This document shows, one piece after another, positions 35,631 to 47,639 of a stretch of 64,000 nt of DNA; position 1 is the stretch's first letter, and each line of letters starts with the position of its first letter. The DNA lies in NCBI GenBank assembly GCA_000469685.2, contig LS997565.1:24009272-24073271 (forward strand), written 5' to 3'. The translations under genes were made by a program, and so were the position numbers. Source of the DNA: Haemonchus contortus. Lineage: Eukaryota > Nematoda > Chromadorea > Rhabditida > Trichostrongylidae. The notes under the pieces are model-generated. The model was given only the letters and a program-made list of their open reading frames with translations, was not told the origin of the DNA and did not search any database.

Positions 35631-36330
35631 CCAGTCGGTTCGCCCGACTCCCCTCCTTCTTCGTCAAAAATGTAGTGATCGGATAACTCTTTACTCTTCC
35701 TTTGAAACAAATAATAATCTCCTGTTCACGAAACTTGACACAGGATTAAGAGGGCATTGCAAATGGTACTCAATGTAGGTCGGTGCTTATATTATACTTT
35801 CAATTGGAACTCTCTATCTTTGCTCTCGGTCTCAAAAGTAAATACCCATTAAGGACTCGACTATTAGGCAACCAAAGCAATGGGCGGTACTCGCAAATGT
35901 TTCGAGTAATGATAATACCATTATCAGATGTCATCAATGGACTCCTTTCTTGACGGAGATATTATTTATTGAGAATTCCAGATCATTGGTGATCCGTTAA
36001 GCTTTGTCGCATATCGACCGAAGACTTTTATTGAGTTACAAACCTTGCTGGATAGCGGTCGTAATCTAATAGCAAGAGATTAGCAGAATCCTCATCTGCT
36101 TGTAGTAGTACCGGTAATGGGTCCCTAACACTGCACTTACCACTTACTTTTGTCACCCTACTCAACCACTCAACCATCCCGTCTTATCGAATGAAACATA
36201 TTGAACGGTCAAAGCAGCATCGTGAACACTGAAGACGCTAGGATTTTGATCGGTAGGTGGCCTCTCTTAGTTCTCGGTTACTGTCACCGAGTATCTACGA
36301 TCCCTTCATATCCTACTTCACCCGTTAAAA
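35631..36330 (-). mobile_element. Helitron-like family K, 3' end and body
   Basis: Reading the minus strand, about 700 bp of family K body ends in GGGCGAACCGACTGG at 35631. The terminal hairpin is degraded here (GAGTCGGGC instead of GCCCGGC-loop-GCCGGGC). At its inner end it joins an inverted family H array. Confidence 0.7.
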
Positions 36331-38185
36331 CCTGCGAAATTCGAACTCTTCAGGTCCACGGAAACAGAAGTTACGAATTTCCGCTCAAATACTCTGCGCA
36401 AGCCCTGCCCCTATAGCGGGGTCAAAACTTGCTACCTGCCATGTGTGTTCCTATCCTGGCTCCTGTACTCCTACCGATTTTCAACAGTCTGGGTCCACTG
36501 GAACAGGAGTTATGGATTTCCGACCTAAAATTTCTATCACGCACGACCCGCCCCCTGTGGGTGGAGTCCGGTCCTGCCACCCATCGTAAGTGTTCTTATC
36601 CTGCTTCCTGCAATCCCACCCATTTTCAACGTTCTGGTCCACTGGAACAGGAGCTGTAAGTTTGCGGCCCAAAATTTCCATCGCGCACTGCCCGCCCTTT
36701 GTAGGCGGAGTCAGGTACTTCCACCTGTCATGAGTATTCTCAACCTGCCCCCCGTACTCCTACTAAATTTGAAGTCTCTTGGTTCACAGGAACAGGAGTT
36801 ATGAGTTTCCGATCAAACGCACACACCGACACACATACAGGGTGGCTGAAAAGTATAGGACGCGCCGTTCGACGCTTGCTGGCACCCTTCCAATGGGTAT
36901 TTTTAGAATTTTGTTGGACTCTTAGAAAGCTTGGGTTCTGTACAACAATCCTTATAAGTCATTCGAATGACCGTTCGCCCGAACATTCGCTACGAAAGTT
37001 TCTGCGCATCGACCCACTATCAAGAAGCTGCTCAGAGAAGGTTTCACGAGCTGCGACATTGCGAAACGGCTCGGTGTTCCCTCTCCAACCGTACGGAATG
37101 TTGCCGCTGCTCTCAGGAATCGAGGACGAGCCTCTGCGATGCCAAAAAGGGGACGACCGAGAACAGTGAACACACCGAAGATTCGTGACACCACCAGGAA
37201 GAGGATCACCCGCAACCATGGAGTCAACATGAATCGGATTGCTTCGGACCTCAACATCAACCGTCAAACCATCCAGAAAATTGCGAAACGCGACCTCAAG
37301 CTGAACAATTATCGGCTCCGTCGAGGACAATTTCTTTGGAGCAGTCCAGGCAAAGTCGACTGATAAAATGCAAAAAACTTTTTTGAGAGCTCAGTGCACG
37401 CCGCATCTCTGACGTGATCTGGACCGATGGGAAAATTTTCACCGCAGAACACTATCCAATCCGTACAAACCACAGAAAGTTGTTGTCAAAAGCTAACACC
37501 AGGTCCCCAGAACGTTGTCTTGTGCTTAGCAGGCTATCTTTGAAAAGTGTTATGGTTTGGGCCGGGATGACATCAGAAAGCAAAATACCTTTGGTCTTCA
37601 TCGACAGAAATGTTAAAAATGAACTCCGAGGTCCACCAAAAGGTAGTTTTAATGGATGTTCTGCTACCCTGGGTCGCTGAACACTTTCGTAACCGATCAT
37701 TCGTCCATTAGCAAGATTGGGCCTCTACTCATGCCTCGAAGTCGACAAAAGCCGTACTGGACGCGCCTTTCCCCGATTACTGAGGTAAAGACATCTGACC
37801 TTCCTCTCCGCCAGATCTCAATTCACTGGACTTCTCTGTATGGGGGTACTTGGAGAGCGAAATCGCAGGTCGCTCCTACCGCACGTTTGACGCTCAGAAG
37901 TTGGCGCTTCAGAAGGCGTGCGACGATATCGACGTCGAATACCTGCGGCGTACGGTCGATTCAGTCATCGAGAGTCTGAAGGCCTGTCTAAGAGCAAAAG
38001 GATCGAACTTTGAACACCTGCCGTCCTAAATGATCTTGTAGTTCTACTCTATTCCTCATCAAGTTTATTTGTCTCTCTGTTCTCTATCTTTGAAGTTACG
38101 CTTACAAATGCGGCGTCCTATACTTTTCAGCCACCCTGTACACACATCGACACACCAACAGACACACTTGGAGAAGTATATATAG
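36331..38185 (-). repeat. Inverted family H array split by a Tc1/mariner insertion
   Basis: Monomers at 36340-36830 are on the minus strand. The CA-type head begins with ACACACCGACACACA and resumes after the transposon as CACACATCGACACACC, ending in GTATATATAGTAGGATA at 38176-38190. The transposon inserted in the head tract. Confidence 0.8.
36838..38138 (+). mobile_element. Tc1/mariner element, 1301 bp, decayed transposase
   Basis: Perfect-looking inverted ends CAGGGTGGCTGAAAAGTATA with TA on both sides. The plus strand encodes an N-terminal helix-turn-helix (RGRPRTVNTPKIR, ASDLNINRQTIQKIAKRDLK), the first catalytic block as VIWTDGKIFTAEHY (a D in place of DE), VMVWAGMTSESKIPLVF, and near 37840-38030 the C-terminus (YLRRTVDSVIESLKACLRA) in another frame. 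Frame changes near 37130, 37380 and 37670 make it non-functional. It sits inside a family H head. Confidence 0.92.
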
Positions 38186-38189
38186 TAGG

Positions 38190-39095
38190 ATATAGATGAA
38201 GCGATCACATTTTCTCACGCCTACTCAATCATCGAATAATAGTAGGTAAGAGGTGGTGCAAATACTCCAAATGGAATGGCTACTGGAACTTGAAGTCGCG
38301 CATCAGTTTTCTTCGGGCATCATGTAGGGCAATGCAACCAAAAAAGAGAAATGAGTTCAGCTCAATTCGATTCACTAACAGCAGACAAAGCGTCTCTAAA
38401 GTTGATGCGCATAAATGTCTTGCTGGTAACGTGAGAAAACAATAGAACGAAACAATAGACTGCATCGTGAGACTCCTTAGATTATTGATGCCGTTTCAAC
38501 ATTTTTGGAGATAATTATGAGTTTTAGCAGATGTTGATTAAGGCTCTTCAGTTGCCCGTGATCGCTTCTGTCGTCGTTTGTTGTCGGAAATTGAGAGGCA
38601 TCGATGACGATGCACGCGGGGTACGGTTTATTCATTGTACAGTGATGACTTCCGATAGTCCTCGGTGCAGTGCTACTTGTAGGGCGGGATTGGACACTAC
38701 GCAACAGGCCCTGCGATAGCACTCACCGAGGAGAAAAGAAAATAAGAGAGAGCAGTCGTAAATTAGAACTCTTTTTCCAGATCATGCTTACTAAAGATGC
38801 AGGCTCTGCCGAAGGAGTCAGTAAATCGAGGCCAAGTGCTAACAAAAGGTGCGGTTTTCTTAACAACCATCGAGTTGTTGATTTACTCCGAACCAAAGAA
38901 AGCGCACATCAGATAACGACCAGTAACGACTTCCGAGGCGAACTTTCACAATAAGGAAATATAGAAAAAATATAGAAGAAATAAGAAATAGAGACCCTAT
39001 TAGGCTCAATTCTTTTCAATAAGTAGCTCAATGATCCTGACAAGCTACAGTTGGATATTCGTACGCCAAATGCAGCAATGAAAAGGGGATCCATT
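38190..39095. other. Stretch without recognised gene
   Basis: Open frames on both strands overlap without family signatures. No repeat family from elsewhere in the window was recognised here. Confidence 0.35.
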
Positions 39096-39099
39096 CCCC

Positions 39100-40850
39100 T
39101 GATTTTAGGGGAGCCCTCAATGGGGCAACGTCGGAAACCATCGCTCGGAAGAGGCCGCTTGAATCTCTGGGTCATGACAGGATGCTTAGAAGGAGAATGA
39201 CTGAAATGGCCATCTGTACTTTCCAGGATGCCTAAAAGGAGAATGACTAAAATGGCCGTCTGTACTTTCAATGCACGGACACTTGGATCGATCTAGATGA
39301 GCATTACAGAAAATATCCTATTTTCTTCAACGTCATCGTCGGTGACTTCAACACCAAAATTGGCCCCAGGAGAACGGCTGAAGAGTCACACATTGGCACT
39401 CACGGAATGGAATGAAACGGGCAGGGTAAAAGGCTCTCCGGGTTCATCAGGTCGACCCACACTATTCATGGAAAGCCGCAATTCCAGAAGCCCTCTCATC
39501 CTCATGGTTATGGGAGTTACTTGGTGGACAATTCCATAATGAAAGAGATCGCATCATCGTCAATCAAGAAATTTGAATGACGTCGCTGTTGTTCCAAAAC
39601 TCTACACGGAATTGAACCATCCTCAGATTGCGCTTCTCAAATTGTGGACAAAGAGAGCTCGAAGTTCAGGAAACGAAGCCCCAAGACTGTTGTCAGCTGG
39701 AATCAACGTACTTCACTGGCGAGATTGTGGGAAGATTTCGTCAGCGACAACATCGATGAAGAATACTACCGATTTATCGAACATCTTCACAATAGCGCCA
39801 GCATAGAAGAGTCTCCAAGTTGCCTAGAAACGTTTCTTTCCGAGGACTCTCGAGCTGATACGTTAGTGTGGAATCGCGCGACCTACAGACAATAACCAGC
39901 TAACGCCTGAACTTGCGGATTTGTGCAGAGAAGCCATAAAGGAAGATCTGAAAGAAAAAATAGCAACAGTTTTGACTGAAGCCGTCGAGGCTGGGGAGAG
40001 CACTTGCAGAGCCTGCCGGAGCTTTGCCTATCACAAGATCAAGATGACTTCCCTCGGTCGTCCTGACGGAACACTTGCTTCATGTCGAAGGCAATGGTGG
40101 AAGACATCTCCGACTTCTACTCTGATCTTTTCGACAGCCACCTTAGGTAAGACGGATACGTCTTCCTCCAGTTTTCCGTTCCAAAATTCGGCATGTCATC
40201 ACGTCGATAAGGTACGGTACGGCGCTTTTCACGCGGTACCTTTCGGAACACGAAGTCCTCACTTTGTGGAGAACTAGGAAGACCTCTTGCTGTATAAGAA
40301 GGGAGATATAAACAACATTAGCATTTACCGCCCAATTTGCCTGCTGTCTGTAACCTATAAACTCTTCGCACGAGCCACACGCTACAAGACTCCTTGAAGT
40401 TTCGCGAGAGCACGGCGCATCTCAAGTTCATCGATTTGTAGGAAACCTTTCGTAAACACCGTCGAGACAGAAGCTTTGATTGAATCCCGGGGTAATCAGG
40501 GTGTAATAACTCGATATATAAGGTTGTCCGGAGTCCCTGGCTCCGTCATCGAAGAAAGATCAGGGATGTGTTGATTACGCCAAGAAATCGAAAAGCAAAT
40601 GGGCCTGGCACGTCATGCGATACAGTGATGACCGTTGGAGCAGAGAGGTCACAGACTGGATCCCTCGGGACGCCAAACGGCCACCAGAACGGCCGCCGGC
40701 CCGATGGTCAGACCATTTCACGAAAGAAATGAACGAAACAAGTGGCTCGCGACAGGGACGAATGCAGACGTTACTGGCGTCCTTTCGAGGAAATCGATAA
40801 TCAGCGGGACGATAGGTGATACAGATGGTACAGTAGAGGTAACTCAATAA
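39100..40850 (+). mobile_element. RTE retrotransposon copy 2, internally deleted
   Basis: The 5' leader with MAVCTFNARTL-type coding occurs twice in tandem near 39200-39270 (a short duplication). The endonuclease follows in a broken frame (NVIVGDFNTKIGPRRTAEE). The linker region (RSPKTVVSWNQRTSLARLWE, 39644-39895) is present. Most of the reverse transcriptase is missing, with only KGDINN-type and ICLLSVTYKLF traces at 40300-40360. The C-terminus is recognisable at 40590-40740 ([18 protein letters not shown]). Confidence 0.85.
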
Positions 40851-40929
40851 GATGCACCGTATCATCTGAGCGTTGCCTAAAGTGAGTGACGTTGACGTCA
40901 CTGCCAACACTTTCTTCAACTGGACAGGA

Positions 40930-41155
40930 GTAAAGTCTTTGAGCGTTAATCAATCCCGGCTGATGGATGCGCCCATGCATTTGACTTCAATTCAGAAGCG
41001 TAGTGGCGTACTGAATGCAAATGTGGCCAATACAATGACTTGTGAGGGGCCGAGTTGGCATTTCTATCCTCCCGAACGAGTCTGGTACCTCCGACGGATG
41101 GATGGCTTTGTTGGCTTAGTAGGATATCGATTCGGAATATCGATGATACTGTGAT
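40930..41155 (-). mobile_element. SINE copy with RTE-like 3' tail
   Basis: On the minus strand: part of the SINE body (ATCGATATTCCGAATCGATA, CGTTCGGGAGGATAGAAAT) followed by GTCATTGTATTGGCCACATT and CGGGATTGATTAACGCTCAA. The latter is also the end of the RTE at 14.7 kb. The tRNA-like head is missing. It is inserted in the opposite direction to the adjoining RTE copy. Confidence 0.65.
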
Positions 41156-41739
41156 CTTTGGCTTTTTTCGGTCTGTCTAAGAGTGAGTTGGTTGGCGGGA
41201 ATGATTGATTACACTGATCGTGTAGGTGTGCATGGACCATCTTTCTCCTTGTTCTACTTTGACTGGAAGGACCCTGCTATTCGAACCATCCATGGATATG
41301 TTTGTGTTGCTATAACGTTCTACCCTGCACTTCGAGAAAAAACTAGCAAGACAGCATGCTTGCTGCTTTTTGTGAATTTTTGTTCCTGTCTTCCTAAAGT
41401 GAACTATGTGGTTGTTGGGAAAGTAATTGCGAAAAGGTTGTTTTCAAAGGCTTGTCCCAGAAGGCTCCTAAAAATCAGAGGCTTTTATTCGATGCATGTT
41501 ACCGGCATACACTGTTATTTTTTATGGAATAGTGACCAAGTTTCACTTCCTTTCACAACATTAGGATCAATATGATCAAGGCGTGTCAGCTAGTGATTCT
41601 CCTCCATCTTTCACTTTCTCACTTCTATCGTGGCAGAGAAGGGCTGATATTCCCTGCGACATATGTATATCAATTATAGGATGACAAAAAATTATCCCAG
41701 AGTCGTTCTGACAACTTTTCACTTTGCTCAAAGTGAGCG

Positions 41740-42130
41740 GCCACTAGGCAATGATGTTGATTTTTCAATGGCATTGACCAAAGCTGACCGCCATGGAATC
41801 GTAGAAGATGTTTCTGAGAGGCTAAAAGAATCCACGGGATGTCAACGGAAGTATCGAAAAAGTTGAGCCGTCAAAAAGCTAGATGTCAAAGTGCCACGTG
41901 AATTGAAGTGGGTTCACTTGACGCGGCGAGTTTGTGTCTGGGATTGAGCTTCAAACGCAAGGAAAATGGCAATTTTTTCGGCGACCAGTGACTGGTAATA
42001 AATTTCGGAATATTCACGATAATGCTACTCTGAAGCGGTCACGGTTTATACAGGTGAACCTGCTAAAACGAAGTTTAGAGCTGATCTGCATTAAAAAAGA
42101 ACAAGGGTTTGATGAAGTTTGAAGTACTTT
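41740..42130 (+). pseudogene. Decayed mariner transposase fragment
   Basis: The plus strand reads ADRHGIVEDVSERLKESTG, then after a stop KKLDVKVPREL and VHLTRRVCVW, and after a shift QFFRRPVTGNKFRNIHDNAT. These parallel the linker and first catalytic block (VTGDEKW--YDN) of mariner transposases with the acidic residues replaced. No TIRs were found. Confidence 0.5.
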
Positions 42131-42134
42131 CAAG

Positions 42135-43040
42135 GAACTAGAATCTTAATGTGGACCTCTCCCTATCGGAATGTGCTGGAGCAATCAGAAAAGTCTTCTT
42201 AAATTAGCGACTCGCAAAGAAGTAATGTTGTACGATGGCGAGGCTACATTATTGAGATTCAGCAAAAATAAGTTGATGTAGAGGATGTTTGGGAGTTAAG
42301 AATTACAATGAATTAATGAATTAGGAAAGAAGAGGAAAAGAAAAGAAAAAAGGAAAAATGAGGATTTCCAAGAATCGATGCAGAGCCCATCATATGCCTG
42401 CTACTCCCTCACTCAGTGGGGAGGGGGGGGGGGTTGGGAGGATCAGAGGATACCGCAAGATTGGCAAGAGGTTAACGAGCGAGATTAATGTCACTGATTA
42501 GGGCTCGTTCGTTTTAAGCAATGATTTACTGAATAAACTGCTAATACTTTCTGAACAACCCAATACAATAATTTTCGAAATACCAGGAGATACTTTTCAA
42601 GTGACCAGCAGAACAAGTTTATACGTTTGTAATAATAGCAGTGTATAACCTAATAACCATTTTCTCAGACCGCCTCCTAATACACCGATAGCACCACCTC
42701 CAAAGGATCCTCTAGATGATACATTGAGGTAATACACATTTTCTTGAATGTTATGTGTTATTACTAGATTGTTTTAAGAGCGGCTAAAATATTGAAAAAT
42801 TAAACTGAGTCTGTTTCGATAAACCAACGTCTCGTTGTATGGAAATTTCTCCCCAAGATAAGGCGAAGGGCGCTACATAAGCTAATATTGCCGAATTGGA
42901 AGACTCCAAATAAGACTTCCAAATCAGTGCCATTAGATTAGGTAGCATCATGGTTCATTCGACATAGTTATTTCCCAATTAAAGTGAATTTGACGATTTT
43001 CTATGACAACGTTGGGGAAAACTTTCCGCTACCGCGTGGG
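42135..43040. other. Stretch without recognised gene
   Basis: A G run at 42420-42435 and an A-rich purine tract near 42320-42360 are the only notable features. Confidence 0.35.
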
Positions 43041-43049
43041 GAGCGTGTG

Positions 43050-44620
43050 AAACATGCACTGCGTTGCATAATGATACAGCCACCCACGAATTTCATCAAA
43101 ACTCGCGTTCCAGGATCTTCAAGGAATGGCTTAATGTGGAAATTGTGCCCTTCTCGAACCGTAACATATGTGCCAACAACAACTTCCATCTCGACAACAT
43201 GGACAATTTCTCCTTCATTTTTTCGGAAAAAGTCACTTCGCCTAGTTGCAAAATGATACAGCCACTGAGAAATTCAATTTATTCAGCAGCTAAAAGACGA
43301 CCAGGAGAGCAAGTTGCGTGCCGTAATAATTGAGCCACCATCCCTTCAACTTATCTCGAAAATACGATTGTCTAAGCTAAGTCAAGGCTACTACCAAGTT
43401 CCTGAGCAACTTGGTGCCCCAACCGTTGACCATTGCTTTCTTCAATTCACTGATACGTCCAACTGCTTGTTTCCTTCAAAAATCTTCCTTATTACAAATA
43501 CCCATACGCTTGCTATCAGACTCAAGTCAGGGCTGTTAGCCAGCGAGGGCGAAAGGTCGATTTGATGCCGACTAAACCGGGCCTGGGTGGTGACGTGGGT
43601 CGGGGCACTGTCCCGCATGAATACGAGGTTCTGCTGCCGATTTTAACAACAAAAAGGAAGAAGGGTGTGGCGCTCCACAACTCGTAACGGAAGAGCTGAG
43701 CCTTTCGAAACTAGTCATAAATGGAAACAAATCATAACGAGAAGAAGTTGCCGCCTCTTCTCCTCCCTCGGAGTTTTGTCTGGAGAACTGAAGATTATCC
43801 TTTCTCAGATCGTGCCAGTAGAGCCGGCTTTCATATGAGGCATCACAGTTAAACGTTCTCAATCGAAAAAGAACAACTTGGAGAACAAAACATCAAGAGG
43901 AAGAAGAGTAGACGACAAAAATGCACATTCCTACTGTCGGTTCGGTTGCAATGCCTGGCAAAAGCGACACGGTTATAGCGATGCATTTCTGTCATAAAGA
44001 ATGCCTTCCGCCGCGTTTCCCGTCTGCGATAGACTCAGACTTTTTCTATCACGTTCCAAACAGTAATCATTGGGACTTTGAGCTCCGAAGAGGACTTGAA
44101 TTCCATCCATGACTTTGTCGTATTCGACGTCTCTTAGGATCCTTCGCTTATATCGTTGCGAAAGTAACGAAAGACGTCCCGCACTTCTTTTGGTCCCATA
44201 CTCAGTATACTCAGTAGGATTCGTAACGAGATTGTCGACAAATGAGTGGCATTTTGGCTATTTTGCGGTTTGGCCGTCTCCGTTCCTCTTTTGCAGGATT
44301 TTGACCTTTCTCAAAATTGGATAGCATGTTTTCTTCGCTCATTACCTGAAATTGAAAAACATGCCACAAGTTAAGGAATTGCGTGAGGTAAAAATGGAAA
44401 ACGACGGGAATATATGAGGTGGCTAAATCATTTTGCAACATGGGCACAGTGACCTTTGCCGAAAAATTGAAGGGAAAATTGTTCATGTTATGGAGATAAA
44501 CCTCGTTGTTAGCGGAATGGGGCACTATTTCCATATTGAGCCTTTCCCTGAAGTGCCTTGGAACGTGAGTTTTGATGAAATTTATGGGTGGCTGTATCAT
44601 TATAGGAGCAGTGTATGCTT
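43050..44620 (-). mobile_element. Tc3-like transposon with long terminal inverted repeats
   Basis: About 200 bp at 43065-43270 recurs inverted at 44420-44610 (shared ATGATACAGCCACCC, TTTCATCAAAACTC, TTGCAAAATGAT). Between them the minus strand encodes a Tc3-type transposase in pieces: RTFNCDASYESRLYWHDLRK and NLQFSRQNSEGG (first catalytic block), then near 43600-43400 FMRDSAPTHVTTQARF and SPDLSLIASVWVF. The final Glu of the usual NPIENVW block is replaced. Frameshifts and substitutions make it inactive. Exact ends are uncertain. Confidence 0.75.
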
Positions 44621-44649
44621 TTGTGAAATTCACAATATGTAATAGAAAT

Positions 44650-45050
44650 ACAGCAGAGGAAAGGAGATCTGGCTAATGAATCATGAAAAGTATGCCTATT
44701 TGATCGAGTAACCCTTGCTCTAATCTCTATGGGTGAAATAGCATTAGCATCTCGTGTGTTTTTCCTTGGTAAGTCAGGAAATATTAAGCATCGCAGGAAT
44801 TAAGTCATCAGAGCAAGCAAATCGTCGTAGAGCCAACACGACTTGCTTTTGCCCATTTTCTCTGCTCATTAGAGTCAGCCAAACATTTAATCCCTCCTCA
44901 CGAATTCCCCTGTATCGTTTTCGTTCGGAATTTTACGTTTCGTTATCCGATATCACCTGCTATCTATAAGTATTAAGAGCTTTCCATTCGCGTTGGTAAC
45001 ACGATAATGGCCGGAAATGTCACGGCAACGCGAAGATTCAGCGACGATCA
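44650..45050. other. Stretch without recognised gene
   Basis: No conserved frame or repeat-family member was identified. Confidence 0.35.
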
Positions 45051-45054
45051 CTTA

Positions 45055-45600
<546 letters not shown>

Positions 45601-45949
45601 CAGAGGTGTCAAGTCGCTGAAAATGGAAACTAGCGGAAAAGGTGGGAAACCGAAGAAGCGGGAAAAACATGTATGAATTAATATTGTTGAAAAATCGAGA
45701 ATCAGACAAGTAATGTACTTCCAAATAAAATTGTTTCTTGCTTTGAAGTATGTTTTGATGACTGCAGTCAGGGAAAACTTGAAAATTCGAAGATCTCTAG
45801 CGCCATCCCATAAGGGTAGTGCTTCATTTACACTGTTGACATTTTCGGAAGTGGTGCTCAGTTGAGAAAAACGTTTCGTATGTCCCGTAGCTTACTTTGC
45901 ACAAGAGATCTCAACACACCTGAAGGATTATGGAGTAGGATCTTGTTTA

Positions 45950-46060
45950 AGGCATAGTTCACGATAGAAATGGTTTCTGAGAATAGTTCACGATAGAAAT
46001 GGTTTCTGAGATTCCCTCCCCCCTTCCCCACAGGATGAATTTGGACCCCCGCCTATACCA
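45950..46060 (+). repeat. Dispersed motif with internal 27-bp tandem duplication
   Basis: TAGTTCACGATAGAAATGGT plus TTCTGAGA occurs twice in direct tandem. Single related copies lie at 828-890 and 3660-3720, each followed by a C-rich segment and GAATGAAT or equivalent. Confidence 0.7.
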
Positions 46061-46684
46061 TATCTGGCACTATTGGGCCGGAAAACGGCCTACTTAGGGC
46101 GTTATAAAAGCTCAAAAGTTTGCTCGTGTGTATCCTCGGACGAGTTTCACCGGCATTGCATAGGCTGCACAGATCACAAAGGAACCCGCGTAGGAAGTTT
46201 AAACAACTTGTCATGACTCATAGCGACAGCGAAAGACAGTTCTGTACAATTCTGGCTTGATACATCAGCTCTTTGCGCAACTGCAACGATTGAAGTCTTG
46301 TCCGAATATCCCTTCCATGTTATTTCCGTCATGGCAACCTCGTCCAACCTCTATTTTAACTTTGAGGACCCATATTTTCCTCGATATCGGCGAATTCTCT
46401 TGCTATGTTTACCACCGATGAACTAAATATTTCCAGTCTGCCATATCCGCTTTTCGAATATAGACAGGTACCTTTAAATATTGTGAACTGTGCTTTGAAG
46501 TGGGATCCTCACCAGATAACACAGCTGCATGCTCATTCTGCCCTCATAGAGTTCCGATCTCCGAGCCGTATTCCAGCAGGAAGCTTTCGTTCTGGCTTCA
46601 GTCAGCTGGAAGCTGTGTCGTTCAACACGTTTTCTGCTTGATCTAGATGCGCATAGCATCCAGAGACAATCGTTCGGTAAATTT
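46061..46684. other. Stretch without firm features
   Basis: A plus-strand frame without stop runs from about 46217 to 46423 (CATATIEVLSEYPFHVISVM, NLYFNFEDPYFPRYRR). It is protein-like, but I found no splice partner or family, so it is not called as a gene. Confidence 0.3.
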
Positions 46685-46965
46685 CGTTGGTAAAATCCTC
46701 GAAGTGGGCGTGGTTGGCACTAAAATGGGCGGAGCTTGGACAAAAATTCATAACTCTATCCAGAAACATTCTGGGTTGCGGTACGAAAGTGGTAAGGTGT
46801 AGTAGACCACATTGTTTTCGGATCCCACAAGTGGGCGGGGCTTACATCGAAATTATTAGGTCTCCTCAGATGTGTTTCAGAAAAAATGTGTCTGGAGGTA
46901 GTAGAAGTAATGTGATTCGAAGTCTAAAGTGGGTGGAGTTGGGGGGGGGGGCGGAGCAGAGACCA
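46685..46965 (+). repeat. Family G repeat array
   Basis: Units with GAAGTGGGCGTGG, AAATGGGCGGAGC, CAAGTGGGCGGGGC and AAAGTGGGTGGAG separated by TTCATAACTCTATCCAGAAA-type sequence, as at 7.9-8.4 kb. Confidence 0.75.
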
Positions 46966-47234
46966 AATTTCATACGTTTGTACTTTACACTAACCCTGAC
47001 CACATAGGTGTAAAACTAGGGGATACCACTGAACTCTTTTAGAAATTAGGCTATAATTTCGTAAAATTTATTATCCATGCACAGTAGTGCCTTCTACGCA
47101 AAAGCAAACGCGCTACATTGACTTCATTCATCATAAAATAAATTCTACAATGCCCCGGATACACAGGTGCGTACACTGTAGAGACATATAAATCCCTACA
47201 ACTACCCAAAGAGGCTGTTTTTTCGAGGTTTGGG

Positions 47235-47430
47235 TTCATGGCCACACACAGCCCAAACTGCATAGGGTTTCTTCGACTACATGGACTGCAGAGGTACTTG
47301 ACTTGGATACATCGGAGTACTCTTCATGGCCACACACAGCCCAAAATGCACAGGGCTTCTTCGACTACATGGACTGCAAAGGTGTTTGATTTGGATTCAT
47401 CGGAATACTCTTCATGGCCAGACACAGCTA
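47235..47430 (+). repeat. 88-bp tandem repeat, just over two copies
   Basis: The unit beginning TTCATGGCCACACACAGCCC and containing CTTCGACTACATGGACTGCA and TTGGATTCATCGGA repeats at a spacing of 88 bases (47238, 47326, then a partial copy at 47414). The spacing is not a multiple of three, so the frames over it are not a repeated protein. Confidence 0.85.
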
Positions 47431-47530
47431 CATTTCACGTCCCAAGAAAATGATGGCCGCTACAGAAGTTTCAGGGAACAGGCTCAGATGATAAAAGTTC
47501 ATAACGAAAATCAGAAGTTTGTGTTTCCCC

Positions 47531-47590
47531 GTCCCGTATGACTAGAGCCCCCAGCGCACGCATTAGCGTGCGTAGCCGCCTGGTATTTTT
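47531..47590 (-). repeat. Palindromic segment shared with 19378-19425
   Basis: The reverse complement of CCAGCGCACGCATTAGCGTG and CGTAGCCGCCTGG recurs inside the mariner element at 19378-19425, beside GGGGCTCTAGTCAT. The core ACGCACGCTA/TAGCGTGCGT is a short inverted repeat. Confidence 0.7.
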
Positions 47591-47639
47591 AAAGGCAGTA
47601 AAGCGATTCCCCGAAAGGCATTGCAGGCAGGCAAAGGCA

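Noticed and set aside
38909..39271. 120-codon minus frame with a good signal-peptide-like start
   Set aside because: It is antisense to the 5' region of an RTE copy and its 5' part arises from a local duplication.
43572..43862. 96-codon minus frame taken first as a host gene
   Set aside because: Its sequence matches the first catalytic block of Tc3-like transposases and it lies between long TIRs.
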